Below, one piece after another: positions 11,581 through 22,116 of a stretch of DNA of 64,000 bases. Source of the stretch: Peromyscus leucopus. Its lineage: Eukaryota; Chordata; Mammalia; Rodentia; Cricetidae. The translations under genes were made by a program, and so were the position numbers. How positions within the stretch are numbered: position 1 is the stretch's first letter; the number at the start of each line of letters is the position of its first letter. The stretch is taken from positions 79,196,647 through 79,260,646 of the forward strand of contig NC_051069.1 in the NCBI RefSeq assembly GCF_004664715.2, read 5' to 3'. The notes under the pieces are model-generated. The model was not told the origin of the DNA. It made no database searches and saw only the letters and a list, made by a program, of their open reading frames with translations.

Positions 11581-11780
11581 GGGCCAGTCTCTTAGTCTCA
11601 GGAAGTGGCTAGGGTCTCGAGCAGATGGGCATGGGGGCAGGGTGTGGAGATTGCAGGGGCTGCCGGGGGTCTTGGAGAAGGGGATCCTTCCCGGTGGGGC
11701 TAGAAGGGAACCTGCATGGTGGTCATAACCTGGGGCCAAGTTGGGCAGGTCTTCCTGAGAGTGGCTGATGAACAGGGATC

Positions 11781-11810
11781 GATTTTACTTTCTTTTAAAA
11801 TTATGTGTAT
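11781..11810. repeat. Abutting target duplications of two L1 insertions
   Basis: Positions 11781-11796 are the right copy of the 16-bp duplication of the antisense L1. Positions 11797-11810 (AAAATTATGTGTAT) are the left copy of the 14-bp duplication of the sense L1, repeated at 13926-13939. No base separates them. The junction CTTTT|AAAATT is a palindromic L1 endonuclease site on both strands. Confidence 0.92.
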
Positions 11811-13403
11811 CAAATGATAAAAGGGCTGAGAAAGAAGTCAGAGAAACATCACCCTTTACAATAGCCACAAATAATATAAAATACCTTGGGATAACACTAA
11901 CTAAACAAGTGAAGGACCTTTTTGATAAGAACTTTAAATCTATAAAGAAAGAAAATGAAGAAGATATCAGAAAATGGAAGGATCTCCATGCTCATGGATA
12001 GGTAGGATTAACATAGTAAAAATGGCAATCTTACCAAAAGCAATCTACAGATTCAATGCAATCCCCATCAAAATCCCAACACAATTCTTCACAGACTTGG
12101 AAAGAAAAATACTCAACTTTATATGGAAAAACAAAATACCCAGGGTAGCTAAAAGAATCCTATACGATAAAACAACCTTTGGAGGCATCGCCATCCCTGA
12201 CCTCAAACTCTACTATAGAGCTATAGTAATAAAAATAGCTTGGTACTGCTACAAAAACCGACATACGGACCAATGGAATCAAATTGAAGACCCTGACATT
12301 AACCCATGCACATATGAACACCTGGTTTTTGACAAAGGAGCCAAAACTATACAATGGAACAAAGAAAGTATCTTCAACAAATGGTGCTGGCATAACTGGA
12401 TGTCAATATGTAAAAGATTACAAATAGATCCATATCTGTCACCATGCACAAAACTCAAGTCCAAGTGGATCAAAGACCTAAACATAAACCCAGTTACACT
12501 AAACTTAATAGAAAAGAAAATAGGAAGCACTCTTGAACGCATTGGCACCGGAGACCATTTCCTAAATAAAACACCAACAGCACAGACCCTGAGCACAACA
12601 ATTAATAAATGGGACCTCTCGAAACTGAGAAGCTTTTGCAGGGCAAAAGACACAGTCAATAAGACAAAAAGACAGCCAACAGAATGGGAAAAGATCTTCA
12701 CCAAGCCCACATCTGACAGAGGATTGATCTCCAAAGTATATAAAGAACTCAAGAAACTAGACATCAAAATACTGAACAGTCCAATTAAAAAATGGGCTAA
12801 TGAGCTAAACAGAGAATTCACAAAACAAGAACTACAAATGGCTGAAAGACATTTAAAGAAATGCTCAACATCCTTAATCATCAGAGAAATGCAAATCAAA
12901 ACGATTCTGAGATACCACTTTACACCTGTCAGAATGGCTACGATCAAAAACACCAATGACAACCAATGTTGGAGAGGATGTGGAGCAAAGGGAACACTCC
13001 TCCACTGTTTGTGGGAATGTAAACTTGTACAACCACTGTGGAAATCAGTATGGCGGTTTCTCAGAAAATTAGGAATCGAACTACCTCAAGACCCAGCCAT
13101 CCCACTCTTGGGCATATACCCAAGGAATGCTGATTCATACCATAAAGATACATGCTCAGCTTTGTTCAGAGCAGCACTATTTGTAATAGCCAGAACCTGG
13201 AAACAACCTAGATGCCCATCAACGGAAGAATGGATGAAAAAATGTGGTACATATACACAATGGAGTACTACCCAGCAGAGAAAAACAATGAAAGCATGAA
13301 ATTTGCAGGCAAATGGATGGAACTAGAAAAAATCATCCTGAGTGAGGTAACCCAAACCCAGAAAGACAGTTATGGTATGTACTCACTCATAGGTGGATTC
13401 TAG
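11811..13403 (+). pseudogene. L1 ORF2 C-terminal part, three frames
   Basis: Starts in frame at the [14 protein letters not shown] region after the active-site block. One C is missing near 11986 relative to the copy at 27.6 kb, which shifts the frame. A 441-codon stretch (11974-13299) then covers the [20 protein letters not shown] region through [18 protein letters not shown] (CX3CX7HX4C motif). A lost A in the run near 13236 shifts the frame again, and the last piece ends MYSLIGGF then stop at 13403. The few lesions against the sister copy suggest a fairly recent insertion. No endonuclease or catalytic reverse transcriptase region is present. Confidence 0.93.
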
Positions 13404-13925
13404 ATATAAAATAAAGAACAATCAGACCACAACCCATAGAACCATAGAGGCTATATATATAGCATGGAGGTCCCGAGGATGACTGTGGCATATAATAAAT
13501 TTCAGTTTTACACAATTATTGAAAAAAAGTAGCCAAAATGAATGGAAACACATGAACTATGAGCCAAAGGCTGAGGGGCCCCCAGCTGGATCAGGCCCTC
13601 TGAATAGGTGAGCCAGTTGATTGGCTTGATCAGTTTGGGAGGCAACTAGGCAGTGGGACCAAGTCCTATGCTCATTGCATGAGTTGGCTGTTTGAAACCT
13701 GGAACTTATGCAGGGACACTTGGCTCAGTCTGGGAGGAAGGGACTGGACCTCCCTGGACTGTGTCTACCAGGTTGATCGCAGTCCTTGGGGGAGGACTTG
13801 TCCTGGAGGAGGTGGGAATGGGGGGTAGGCTGTGGGTAAGGGGAGGGGGTGGGAGGGGGGAGAATAGGGGAACCCGTGGCTGATATGTAGAACTGAATGG
13901 TATTGTAAAATAAAATATATATATA
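11811..13925 (+). mobile_element. 5'-truncated young L1, sense
   Basis: Begins inside the late reverse transcriptase region, covers the ORF2 C-terminus and a 3' UTR of about 0.5 kb, and ends gtattgtaaaataaaa plus a short TA/A tail. It is flanked by a 14-bp perfect duplication (11797-11810 and 13926-13939). The sequence is very close to the antisense copy at 25693-28283. Confidence 0.96.
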
Positions 13926-13939
13926 AAAATTATGTGTAT

Positions 13940-14066
13940 ACTTGTATTTATGTGTGTGGATATATGCACATTAGTGTAGGTAGTCATAAAGGATCCAGTT
14001 ATACCCATTATATTTACATCATCCATATCAGGTGACTTATGGCCATCTGTTACTCCAGTTGTAGAG
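13940..14066 (-). mobile_element. Probable old B3-type SINE that served as L1 target
   Basis: The pre-insertion sequence (5341-5366 joined to 11797-11810 and 13940 onward) reads like a reverse B3 tail: aaaagatt, T-rich, tatgtgtat, then tatatgcacattagtgtagg. Weak and diverged; could be unique sequence. Confidence 0.35.
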
Positions 14067-14072
14067 GGATCT

Positions 14073-14459
14073 TGCTGTGGGTTGTCATTCTGTATGCTGT
14101 GAATATGTGTTGCTCTGATTGGTTGATTAATACAGCACTAATTGGCAAGTAGCCACGCAGGAATTATAGGTGGGGTAAGCAGATGAGGAGAATTCTGGGA
14201 AGAGGAAGGGCTGAGTCAGGAGACACAGAGGAAGCAAGATGACAAGGCATAACTGAGAAAAGGTACAAAGCCACATAACTAAACATAGATAAGAATTATG
14301 GATTAAATTAAGTATAAGAGCTAGTCAGTAATAAGCCTGAGCTAATGGCCAAGCAGTTATAATTAAAATAAGCCTTTGTGTGTTTACTTGGGGGACATGA
14401 GTGGGAGAGATTTGTCCTGACCACTGGCTGGCCGGGACATAGGAAAACTTCCAACTACA
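14073..14459 (+). mobile_element. Solo ERV LTR (class II-like)
   Basis: Starts TGCTGTGGG and ends CCAACTACA (TG...CA), 387 bp. The 6-bp flanks are ggatct and tgatct (5/6). Internal landmarks are gaatatgtgttgctctgatt, gagaattctgggaag and aagcctttgtgtgtttactt. The same LTR family occurs at 21806-22116 and as the 3' LTR at 37272-37642. Confidence 0.8.
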
Positions 14460-14465
14460 TGATCT

Positions 14466-15085
14466 GATACCTCTGACCTCAGAATTGTGAAATGTATTGG
14501 AATCTAATCATATGCCACTCCTTGGCATGTACCTAAATCATTAGACATCCTATTGCAAAGATACTTACTCAGCCATGTTCATTGTCATTCTATTCACAAT
14601 TTGTTAAGAAATGGAAACAAACTGGATGTCCTTCAACTAATTAATAGATGATTAAAATGTGGTACATTGCATAATAGAATTCTATTCTATTGTATAAGAA
14701 AGCAAAACTATGAAATTTGAAGTTAAATGGATGGACCTAGAAAATATACTGATTGAGGTAACTCATACTCAGAAAGAGAAATGGCAAATTTTCTCTTTTA
14801 TTTGTTCATTCTAGCTTGGAAGTTGTAGATGTGAATATGTAACCTAGCGTAACTACAGATAATAGGAAAGCAAAAAGAGACCATGTTGAGAGAGAAAAAA
14901 GAAGGGGAACTAGCAGGATACAGGTGCTATGAAGGGAGAGATGGATAATGAAAGGGGACGACTTTTAACTGGGGAATAGAGAGGGAGGGCAGTAAAAGGG
15001 GAGGGGAGGAATACATAACATTAATGATGTTAAAAATATAAGGAATCATTATTTTATGTTTGTTTAAAATTACAAATTATAAGTA
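14466..15085 (+). mobile_element. Old L1: ORF2 end and start of 3' UTR, sense
   Basis: atggaaacaaactggatgtc, aaatggatggacctagaaaa and gaggtaactcatactcagaa are the last 100 or so codons of L1 ORF2. A purine-rich 3' UTR follows (gagagggagggcagtaaaag). Numerous substitutions and stops. The LTR ending at 14459 lies at its left edge and may have been inserted into it. Confidence 0.8.
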
Positions 15086-15149
15086 TATGTGTATGCAATG
15101 TATTATGTATATTACCTATACTTCATTATATATTCACATGCATACTCTC

Positions 15150-15455
15150 TTTGGGAAGGATTAGGAGATGTGGCCTTTTCAGAGTTGGTGTGGCCTTGTT
15201 GGAAGAGGTGTGATGCTGGGAGTTGGCTTTGAAGTTTCAAAAGTCTTACTGAAGCCAGTGTCTTCTATTGACCGCAGATCAGATTGTAAGGCTCTCAGCT
15301 ACTGATCCAGTGCCATGTCTGTCTGTTTTTCACCATGATGATCATAAACCAACCCTCTAAAACTGCAAGCAAGCCCATAATTAAATGCTTTCATTTATAA
15401 GAGTTTCCTTGGTCATGGTGTCTCTTCATAGCAAGACAACAGTAACTATGATAGT
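15150..15455 (+). mobile_element. MaLR-like LTR, sense, 5' end missing
   Basis: gaaggattaggagatgtggc, ttggctttgaagtttcaaaa, gcaagcccataattaaatgc and ggtcatggtgtctcttcat match the family whose complete form starts TGTGGTGGTTTGAATGAG (see 16312 and 33679). Diverged. Confidence 0.72.
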
Positions 15456-15589
15456 TTCTGAACTCATTCAATAGCTGTTTTTCCAGTCTTAGAATGCATA
15501 AATGGAATAAGGATAGGTACATAAATTGTTTGTGTGTACAAATAAAATTTTACAGTTTGTGATACTGGTCCACCCAAGAACTATAGACT

Positions 15590-16044
15590 ATCTAACAAAA
15601 GGGGCCAGGAACCAGAGTCTGGCTATCCCAGAGACCTAGGATAGAACCAAACACAACTGGCAAATAAATAAATAAATAAAATAAAAAATAGTTATAGTTA
15701 ATGACATGATTTCTAATGATACTCTACTATACTGGTAGACAGAAGCCTAGCATAATCATCATCAGAGAGGTTTTATCCAGCAATTGATGGGAGCAGATGC
15801 AGAGACCCACAACCAATCATTAGGCAGAGTTTGGGGAATCCTGTGGAAGAGGGCAAGGAAGGATTGTAGGAACCAGAGAGGTGAAGGATACCTCAAGAAA
15901 ATGTCCCACAGAATCAACTAAGTAGGGCTCATAGGGGCTCAAAGAGACTGAACCAGCAATTTGGGACCCTGTATGGGTCTGACCTAGGCCCCCTGTCTAT
16001 GTGTTATGGTTGCACAGCTTGGTGTTCTTGTGGGAACCTCAATT
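15590..16044 (+). mobile_element. Lx-type L1 3' UTR fragment, sense
   Basis: tatccagcaattgatgggag, cagatgcagagacccacaac and ctgtatgggtctgacctagg followed by ggttgcacagcttggtgttc form the conserved core of older murid L1 3' UTRs. An (AAAT)n tract at about 15662-15690 lies inside. The left boundary is approximate. Confidence 0.7.
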
Positions 16045-16742
16045 AAGGGATTCCTCAGATCAGATTGGCCTATGGCCATGTCTGTGAGAGATTGTCTTGA
16101 CTGATGATTAATATGGGATGGGTCAACATACTGGGCCAGCATTTCTTTATACAGTTGGGTCTCAGCTGTAAAATAAAGCTAGCTAAACAAGAGCCAGTGA
16201 ACAAGTGAATAAGCAACATTATTCCTTGCTTTGGCTCCTGCCCTGACTTCCCAATAATGGATTGTAACCTGGAAGTGAAAACTGAAATAAAACAATCTTA
16301 CCCTAAGTATCTGTGGTGGTTTGAATGAGAATGGTCCCCATAGGTTTATAGATTTGAATGCTTGGTCACTGGGAAGTGGCACTATTTGAAAGGATTTGGA
16401 GGTGTGGTCTTTTTTGAGGAAGTGTGTCACTGGGGGTGGGCTTTGAGTATTCAAAAAGCCCACTCCAAGTCCGGTGTCTTTGCTCTTGCTGCTTGCCTGC
16501 AGATATGGATTAGAACTCTCAGTTTCTTCTCCAGCACCATATTTGCCTGCATGCTACCATACTTTCCGCCATAATGACAATGGACTAAACCTCTGAAACT
16601 GTAAGCAAGCCTCAGTTAAATGCTTTCCATTATAAGAGTTGCTATGGTCATGGTGTCTCTTCACAGCAATAGAACACTGACTGAAACATTTGCTTTTTGG
16701 TCATGGTGTTTATTACAGCAACACAAAGCAAACTAGAACACA
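16045..16742 (+). mobile_element. MaLR-like LTR split by another LTR
   Basis: Left part 16045-16311 (gattgtcttgactgatgatt, ggattgtaacctggaagtg, ctgaaataaaacaatctt) and right part 16686-16742 (ctttttggtcatggtgttta, ttacagcaacacaaagcaaa) are halves of one LTR. The element at 16312-16685 separates them and is therefore younger. Confidence 0.68.
16312..16685 (+). mobile_element. MaLR-like solo LTR, nearly complete
   Basis: Starts TGTGGTGGTTTGAATGAGAA and ends actgactgaaaca (consensus form ends in CA), about 374 bp. An AATTAAA-like polyadenylation region and gtcatggtgtctcttcacag are present. It interrupts the LTR at 16045-16742. A 5-bp target duplication is not clear. Subfamily not assigned. Confidence 0.78.
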
Positions 16743-17230
16743 CTTCTCTGTCACACAACTCAGGAAATATTATAGAACAGGGGGCAGAAAAAAATTTAAG
16801 AGCCACAGATAAAGATGGACTAGAGCAAAACAGTGTCTTCTGGATGTGATAGAACCACTTCACTCAGAAACTCACAGCAGCTGTCGTTTCCTGCAGATGA
16901 CTAGGCCAGCGCACACTCCAGTATGAAGGTGGGAGGAGCTCATGAACCCTCATTCATAGATGAGAAGCTATCAATAATTAATGGCTTTTAAAAGAGAGTT
17001 GGTCTTCTATTAGAATACGGTGCCCTTATAGATCAACCATACTCCAGTGGATGATTTCACACCCATGAATATATGGGAAACACAAATAGAATTCTGTGGG
17101 TTATATTTTTTTAAAGATAATATGAATTTAGGAGGGGGTAAGGAAGTTATTGGTGGACCTAGGAAAAATTAGGAGGCAGAAATGATAAAAATACATTATA
17201 TGCATGCATGACATTCACAAATGGTTAATG
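16743..17230 (+). mobile_element. L1 3' UTR (Lx-type), sense
   Basis: aacagtgtcttctggatgtg, aactcacagcagctgtcgtt, tccagtggatgatttcacac, ccatgaatatatgggaaaca and an A-rich end after attatatgcatgcatgacat are the diagnostic order of an old rodent L1 3' UTR. No ORF2 is attached. Confidence 0.78.
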
Positions 17231-18559
17231 AGATATATTTTAAGTTAATAATAATGATTCCAAAGTATCAGACTTATGAATTCTAATGACTACCTGCCTA
17301 TATGAGAAAACACAAACTTGTCTTACATAAAATTTAGAAGATTTTATAAACAGACATTAGGTTTATTTTATGTGGATAATATACAATAAAATGCACATAT
17401 ATCATAAACACACAATTTGGATAGGAAGTCATTTAATAATGATGTTCAATGAAATAATGCTTGGGTGGCATGGCTTATGTGTGGTTATTGTGCAGTTTGA
17501 ATGCCAGACTTTACACACCATGCAGTATTCTATTTTCTTAGAACATCTCAGGCAACTTTTCCATAAAAATAAATATCTAAATCAATATAAAATTTAAACT
17601 CATTTATCTCAGTCTTTTTCTTTTGTAAAAACAAGATCTCTAGCATTACATTTATTTGAAGTTTGTTTTTGCAGAACAAATACCTGTGTGGAGCAAAAAA
17701 CACAAGCTAGGAAAACTGCTCTTCTAGGAATAATGCTGAGGTAGCCACGGCTTGTAAATGCACACACAGTTCATATGTAGCTGTGCCTGTCTCTGGCTGC
17801 ACTAAGAAATGAAGTATTGTTATATCTGCATAATCATTTTCTTTGTTTTTTTTTCCATTGGTCTGTATCATTGTCAGGGTTCTGTGGATGAAGTTACAAA
17901 TGACAGAATCATTAACACCATGCCAACTTTTAGACACTTAAAACACTGTTTTTTTTTTTTTATTGTTAATGTGTCACAGTTGGGAACACAAATACAAAGA
18001 CAGGATTCCCATATACCAAATGAGTGCATTCCACTCTAATACAGGGCCTCTAACAGGAAAGGAGAGAACTTGGATTTGGGTAATTGAGCTCATCTGTACC
18101 ACTAAAGTCTGCTCTGATGCCCCGCACTTTCCACTTGCCTAACAGCCAGTTTCTCTCTCTTTTCAACTTCCTCTCTTGATGCTAAAGAGCAGAATCATTA
18201 GGCCTTCACTATATTCTTTAATAGACTCGGAGTTTGCAATCACAACATTATTTCCCTCTGGGATGTGATTTCGTGTTTGTTTTCTGAACTTCCTGCAGAA
18301 TTTTTAAGTCCCTAAAAACAGAGACTAAATCTTCTAAAGACAGACTATATAATACAATTAAAAATGTACTTCAATGAAGCACATATGGAATTTAAATTTA
18401 ACTGAACTAACATTGTTTGATACTTGTAGAGAAACTGACACAAATGTCTCTCTGTTTAACATTCACAAATATAAATGAATGTAATATAGTAATGACCAAA
18501 AGATCACAAACATTGCTTTATTCACTGTATTTGGTACCATGATCAAATTCTGATTACTT
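17231..18559. other. Unannotated AT-rich sequence
   Basis: No recognised repeat or exon. Short frames at 17370-17597 and 17707-17937 lack motifs. Confidence 0.5.
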
Positions 18560-19212
18560 TTATTTCTCACCCTCTTTTACTTCTTCATATCTGTCCATCT
18601 ATCCTCCTTTTCCCATGTTCATGTCTTTTTGTTGTGTTTATTGAGCCATTAAGTTTAATTAGAACAATCCTTATGGCCATGGTTTTATAGGTATCCAATA
18701 GAGCCTGGTGAGCTCATCAGTGGGTACATATCTGAGATACCAGATTTTTCTCTCCACTAATGCTCCAGTAGCCAGTAGTTCAGAAGGGAGAAATAGGTTC
18801 CTATGAGACCTTCCAATATCCATGACTGATTATTGATAGGTTGAATCTTGTAAAGGCCCAGTAAAGGCAATCACAGCATGTATACTCACGATTTCAAGGG
18901 CTACACCATACCCAGAAGATACTCCACTGCCCTTCTCCATATCTTCTGGCTATTACGTTCTTTTCCTCCTCCTTCCATCATGTTTCTTGAGCCTTACAGG
19001 AAATGGAATGAATGTCCTGTTTAGGAATGAGCACTCAACCGTCTTTTATTTCCCCCTTGGTAATTTGAGAAGCCAAGTTTGATAAACTACGAGTATTTCT
19101 AGAGAGAGGCTTCTCTGATAGAGAGAGGCTTCTCTGATTAAGGTGCAGAGCAGAAGTTTTCTGTGAGTAGAAACACAGGTGCTTAGAATGCAGCATGATG
19201 TCACATCCGTTA

Positions 19213-19258
19213 GCTAAATGACAAGGTCCCTTGTAGGACCTATTACCCATGCAGTCAT
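19213..19258. repeat. Left arm of a 46-bp inverted repeat
   Basis: Matches the reverse complement of 20297-20342 at 44 of 46 positions (core aaatgacaaggtcccttg, then taggacctat). With small gaps the match can be extended outward to about 58 bp (19201 and 20354). The loop is about 1.04 kb. Confidence 0.88.
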
Positions 19259-19318
19259 GAGTTTTTGAACAGGTTGACAGTACCAGGCCAGAAATCCTAG
19301 TGTGTCTGAAATCCAAGT

Positions 19319-19489
19319 ATTGGTGAAATTATTAAGGCTACTCCACGTAGTTAAAAGGGAGATTTATTTAATGGCGTAACTTACAAATGAAGGGATAGGT
19401 AGGTGGCGGGTTCTGGGAAAGATGCAGCGCAGTCCCGCGGTGTTCTCTGGAGAACTCTCCTCAGTCTATTTCTAGCGTCCAAGGTCCAA
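19319..19489 (-). mobile_element. ERV LTR fragment, antisense
   Basis: tattggtgaaattattaagg, ctactccacgtagttaaaa, atgaagggataggtaggtgg and cggtgttctctggagaact are the 3' half of the LTR that is complete at 51571-51875 and 29662-29964. The 5' half is gone; tccaag at 19313-19318 recurs at 19485-19490, the truncated end. Confidence 0.85.
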
Positions 19490-20296
19490 GCAGTGAATGT
19501 TTGTTGTCTCTGTAACCACTGTGTCACTGTTGAACCAGTGGACACATCTTGCCTTGTGGTTTGCTCTTACAGTTTGTAGAGTTCACAGCTGTGTAAGACC
19601 ACTGGTGGGTTTTTTCCACCATAACTTCCTTAGTAGCACTTTCTGGTATCATAAAAGCTGGAGAGCATGGAGGAAGCTCCAGCACTGTTTCAGATTGGTT
19701 TTGGTGTATTTTACAGCCACAGCATATGGTATCTTCGGCAACAGGGTCTTATTGTTTAGTTCTGTTGGGCAACCAAGAGTGATGCCAAGGGCCTGTATTA
19801 TTTTAGTGACCTCTAGAGTTTCCCTGACTAACAGCTCATGAGGAGGTGTTCCACACTTGGCCCTAGGATTTTTGTTTTAATGATCGATGGCTTCGCAGAG
19901 CAGCTTTATATGACCAAACATAACACCCTCCTTCTCAATCCTACTATTTTTAACTTATATTTTTAACTGTTTTGCATAAATTTCAAGATGGCTTTTTTGT
20001 ACACCCCTTATTTTGTTTACCCCATCATTTTCCTCCCCCCCCACCTCAGGCCTGTTAAACATCTCCACTCTCAATATTCCCATCTCTACTTTCATATCAC
20101 TTAGCATGAGGATTTGGGTTTGAATTGCACTGAACTTGCAAATTAGTTTTAGTAACATGGCCATTTTCACAATATTAATTCTTCTAATATTTGATCATAT
20201 GAGGCCTTTTCATTTTTTTGTACTTCCCACTATTTGTTTTTTCAGTTTTAAAGCATTAATTCTAGAGGTCCTTCACCTCCTTAGTTATATTACTCC

Positions 20297-20342
20297 ATGA
20301 CTGCATGGTTCATAGGTCCTACAAGGGACCTTGTCATTTAGC
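20297..20342. repeat. Right arm of a 46-bp inverted repeat
   Basis: Partner of 19213-19258, reverse orientation, 44/46 identical. The similarity stops abruptly on the loop side at both arms. Confidence 0.88.
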
Positions 20343-20344
20343 CA

Positions 20345-20984
20345 ACTGTGATTTTTCTTTAAAAACTCACAGTTCTGTATTTTAGGTCTAGTTAAAATGT
20401 AATGGAAAAGGCAGAAAATACTTGGTAGTCTATGTATTCTTCAAAATTCTTTATGGAAAAAAGGGCAGGATAGATGCATAGAGCTTGAGATGTAGAAATG
20501 GAGATGGACACAGAAAGTTTAAGAAACTGGCTTTTATCATTGTAAAGAGTGGAAAGTTCAAATTTTATAGAGTAGGTTTAGAGGCCAGAGATCCAAGGAA
20601 AAGCCAATTTTGCAATCTGAATTAGAAAGCAGTCCTTTGGAAAATGCTCTGTCTTTTGTCAGAGGTTAATATTTTTCTATAAAGGTATTCCATTAATTGT
20701 GTAAAACATACTCATGTTATGGAGGACAGTGTGCTTTACTTAAACACTACTGCTTTAAATATTTTGATAATTAAAAGATAAATTCATTAAGAACATAAAA
20801 TATTTATAAAATAATTGGGTCAATGGCTAAGTTGATACATGAAATTAAATGTCACACTCCATATGACCCATCTCTTTTCTTTCCTTAAGTCTAAAACGCA
20901 AAAACAATTTTGAAGTGCAAAGCTGTTATAAGAACCCTTGTGGAATTCTTTCTTGTTAACGAAAGGAATGTTTAATACACAGAC
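20345..20984. other. Unannotated AT-rich sequence
   Basis: No recognised element or exon-like signal. Confidence 0.5.
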
Positions 20985-21735
20985 AAGGAGGGATAGCTGT
21001 AGCAGGCTTTCTTATGGGCCACCAACCAGTTCCTAGAACATGACATGGAGACTTATTATTAGTTATGAATTCTTGGCCTTATCTTATGCTTGTCCCACTA
21101 TCTCTTATAATGTAATTTAACCTGTTTCTCTTCATCTACAGTTTGGCTCAGGGCTTTTTACTTTTTTTCATTCTTCATGTCCTATTCCATGTTTGGCTGG
21201 CTGGTGGTTGCCTGGTTGGATGGCCCTGGGCATCTCCCTCTCTTTCTCCCCTGTTCTCTTCTCTCTCATTTTCTCTCAAGCCTAGATGATTTCTCCTACT
21301 TATTCTCTGTCTGCCAGCCCCACCTATCCCTCTACTGCCTGGCTACTGGCCATTCAGCTTTTTATTAGACCAATCAGGTGCCATAGGCAGGCAAAGTAAA
21401 ACAGCAACACATCTTTACATCATTAAACAAATGCAGTTTAAACAAATGTGACAGACCTTTACATAGTTAAGATAATATTCTGCAACACAAACAAATGTAA
21501 CACACCTTAACATATTCCACAACAGATAGCTCAACAGTTAAGAGCACTCTTTACACTTGCAGAGTACCCTGATTAATTTTTCAACTCCTACACAGTGGCT
21601 TACAACCATCTATTATTTCAGTTTCATAGGGATCTGATGCCTTCTCCTGATCTCACTGTGCACCAGGCATAAGCATGGAGCAATACATATATGCAGGCAA
21701 AATACATAAACAAATAAATAAGTCTTTGAAAAGTT
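20985..21735 (+). mobile_element. B3 SINE split by an LTR
   Basis: The head (ggagggatagc at 20987-20997) and body (gatagctcaacagttaagag at 21525 onward, ctacacagtggcttacaacc, gggatctgatgccttctcct, A-rich aaataaataag tail) are one sense B3. The LTR 20998-21524 sits after the first bases. Confidence 0.85.
20998..21524 (-). mobile_element. Solo class II ERV LTR, antisense, exact 6-bp duplication
   Basis: On + it runs from TGTAGCAGGC to ATTCCACAACA, 527 bp, so in element orientation TGTTGTGGAATATG...CTACA. The flanks are GATAGC at 20992-20997 and 21525-21530, a perfect 6-bp duplication typical of ERVK/IAP-like integration. attagaccaatcaggtgcca (reverse CCAAT/AATAAA region) and cctgcctatgg are seen inside. 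No internal viral sequence remains, so it arose by LTR-LTR recombination. Confidence 0.9.
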
Positions 21736-21805
21736 AAAAGGAAGAGTCAAGAGTCAATATATAGGATCAATAGTTTTTGTTATCGAAGTCATAAGAGGTT
21801 TTGTG

Positions 21806-22116
21806 TGCTGTGGGATGTTCTGTACGCTGTGAATAGGTGTTGCTCTGATTGACTGATTAATAAAAAGATTATTGGCCAGTAGCCAAGGCAGGAAGTATAG
21901 GCGGAATAAACAGACAAGGAGAATTCTGGGGAGAGGAAGGCTGAGTCAGGAGATGCCAGTCTGCCATCCAGGGAGCAGCATGTAATGGCACACAGGTAAG
22001 CCACGGAACATGTAGTGACATATAGATGAACAGAAATGGGCTGAGTTTAAGTGGAACTAGTCAGTAGTTAGAACACAACCATACTCCTGTGCGTTGTTAC
22101 TTCTGTGCCAAATACA
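21806..22116 (+). mobile_element. Solo ERV LTR, sense, diverged
   Basis: Starts TGCTGTGGGATGTTCTG and shares gttgctctgattgactgatt, gagaattctggggagaggaa and acagaaatgggctgagttta with the LTRs at 14073 and 37272. The 3' end (near aataca) is degraded and no target duplication is clear. Confidence 0.78.

Larger units (their letters stand above)
5367..11780 (-). mobile_element. Nearly full-length L1 (LINE-1), antisense, inactive
   Basis: In element orientation it has a GC-rich 5' UTR with 37-bp monomers (about 11580 down to 11378), then ORF1, ORF2, a 3' UTR of about 0.9 kb and a short A-rich tail (attttatttt on + at 5367-5376). It is bounded by a perfect 16-bp target duplication. About 6.4 kb long including a 0.22-kb B2 insertion. 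Both ORFs carry frameshifts and stops, and the reverse transcriptase active-site motif is altered, so it cannot be autonomous. Its proximal 3' UTR (about 5760-6290) differs from the other two large L1 copies here, so it belongs to another subfamily. Confidence 0.95.
18560..20290 (-). mobile_element. Old L1, antisense: long 3' UTR plus ORF2 piece
   Basis: 18560-19318 and 19490-19880 match the antisense L1 3' UTR family also seen at 40640-41770 (ttgagccttacaggaaatgg, ttcacagctgtgtaagacca, gttgggcaaccaagagtgat). Around 20110-20290, cttgcaaattagttttagta, acatggccattttcacaata and gaggtccttcacctccttag are antisense ORF2. An LTR fragment (19319-19489) interrupts it. Heavily mutated. Confidence 0.68.

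Noticed and set aside
5367..13925. A single L1 with twin-priming inversion
   Set aside because: Both parts have their own 3' UTR, A-rich tail and separate target duplications, and they differ in subfamily; twin priming leaves only one 3' end.
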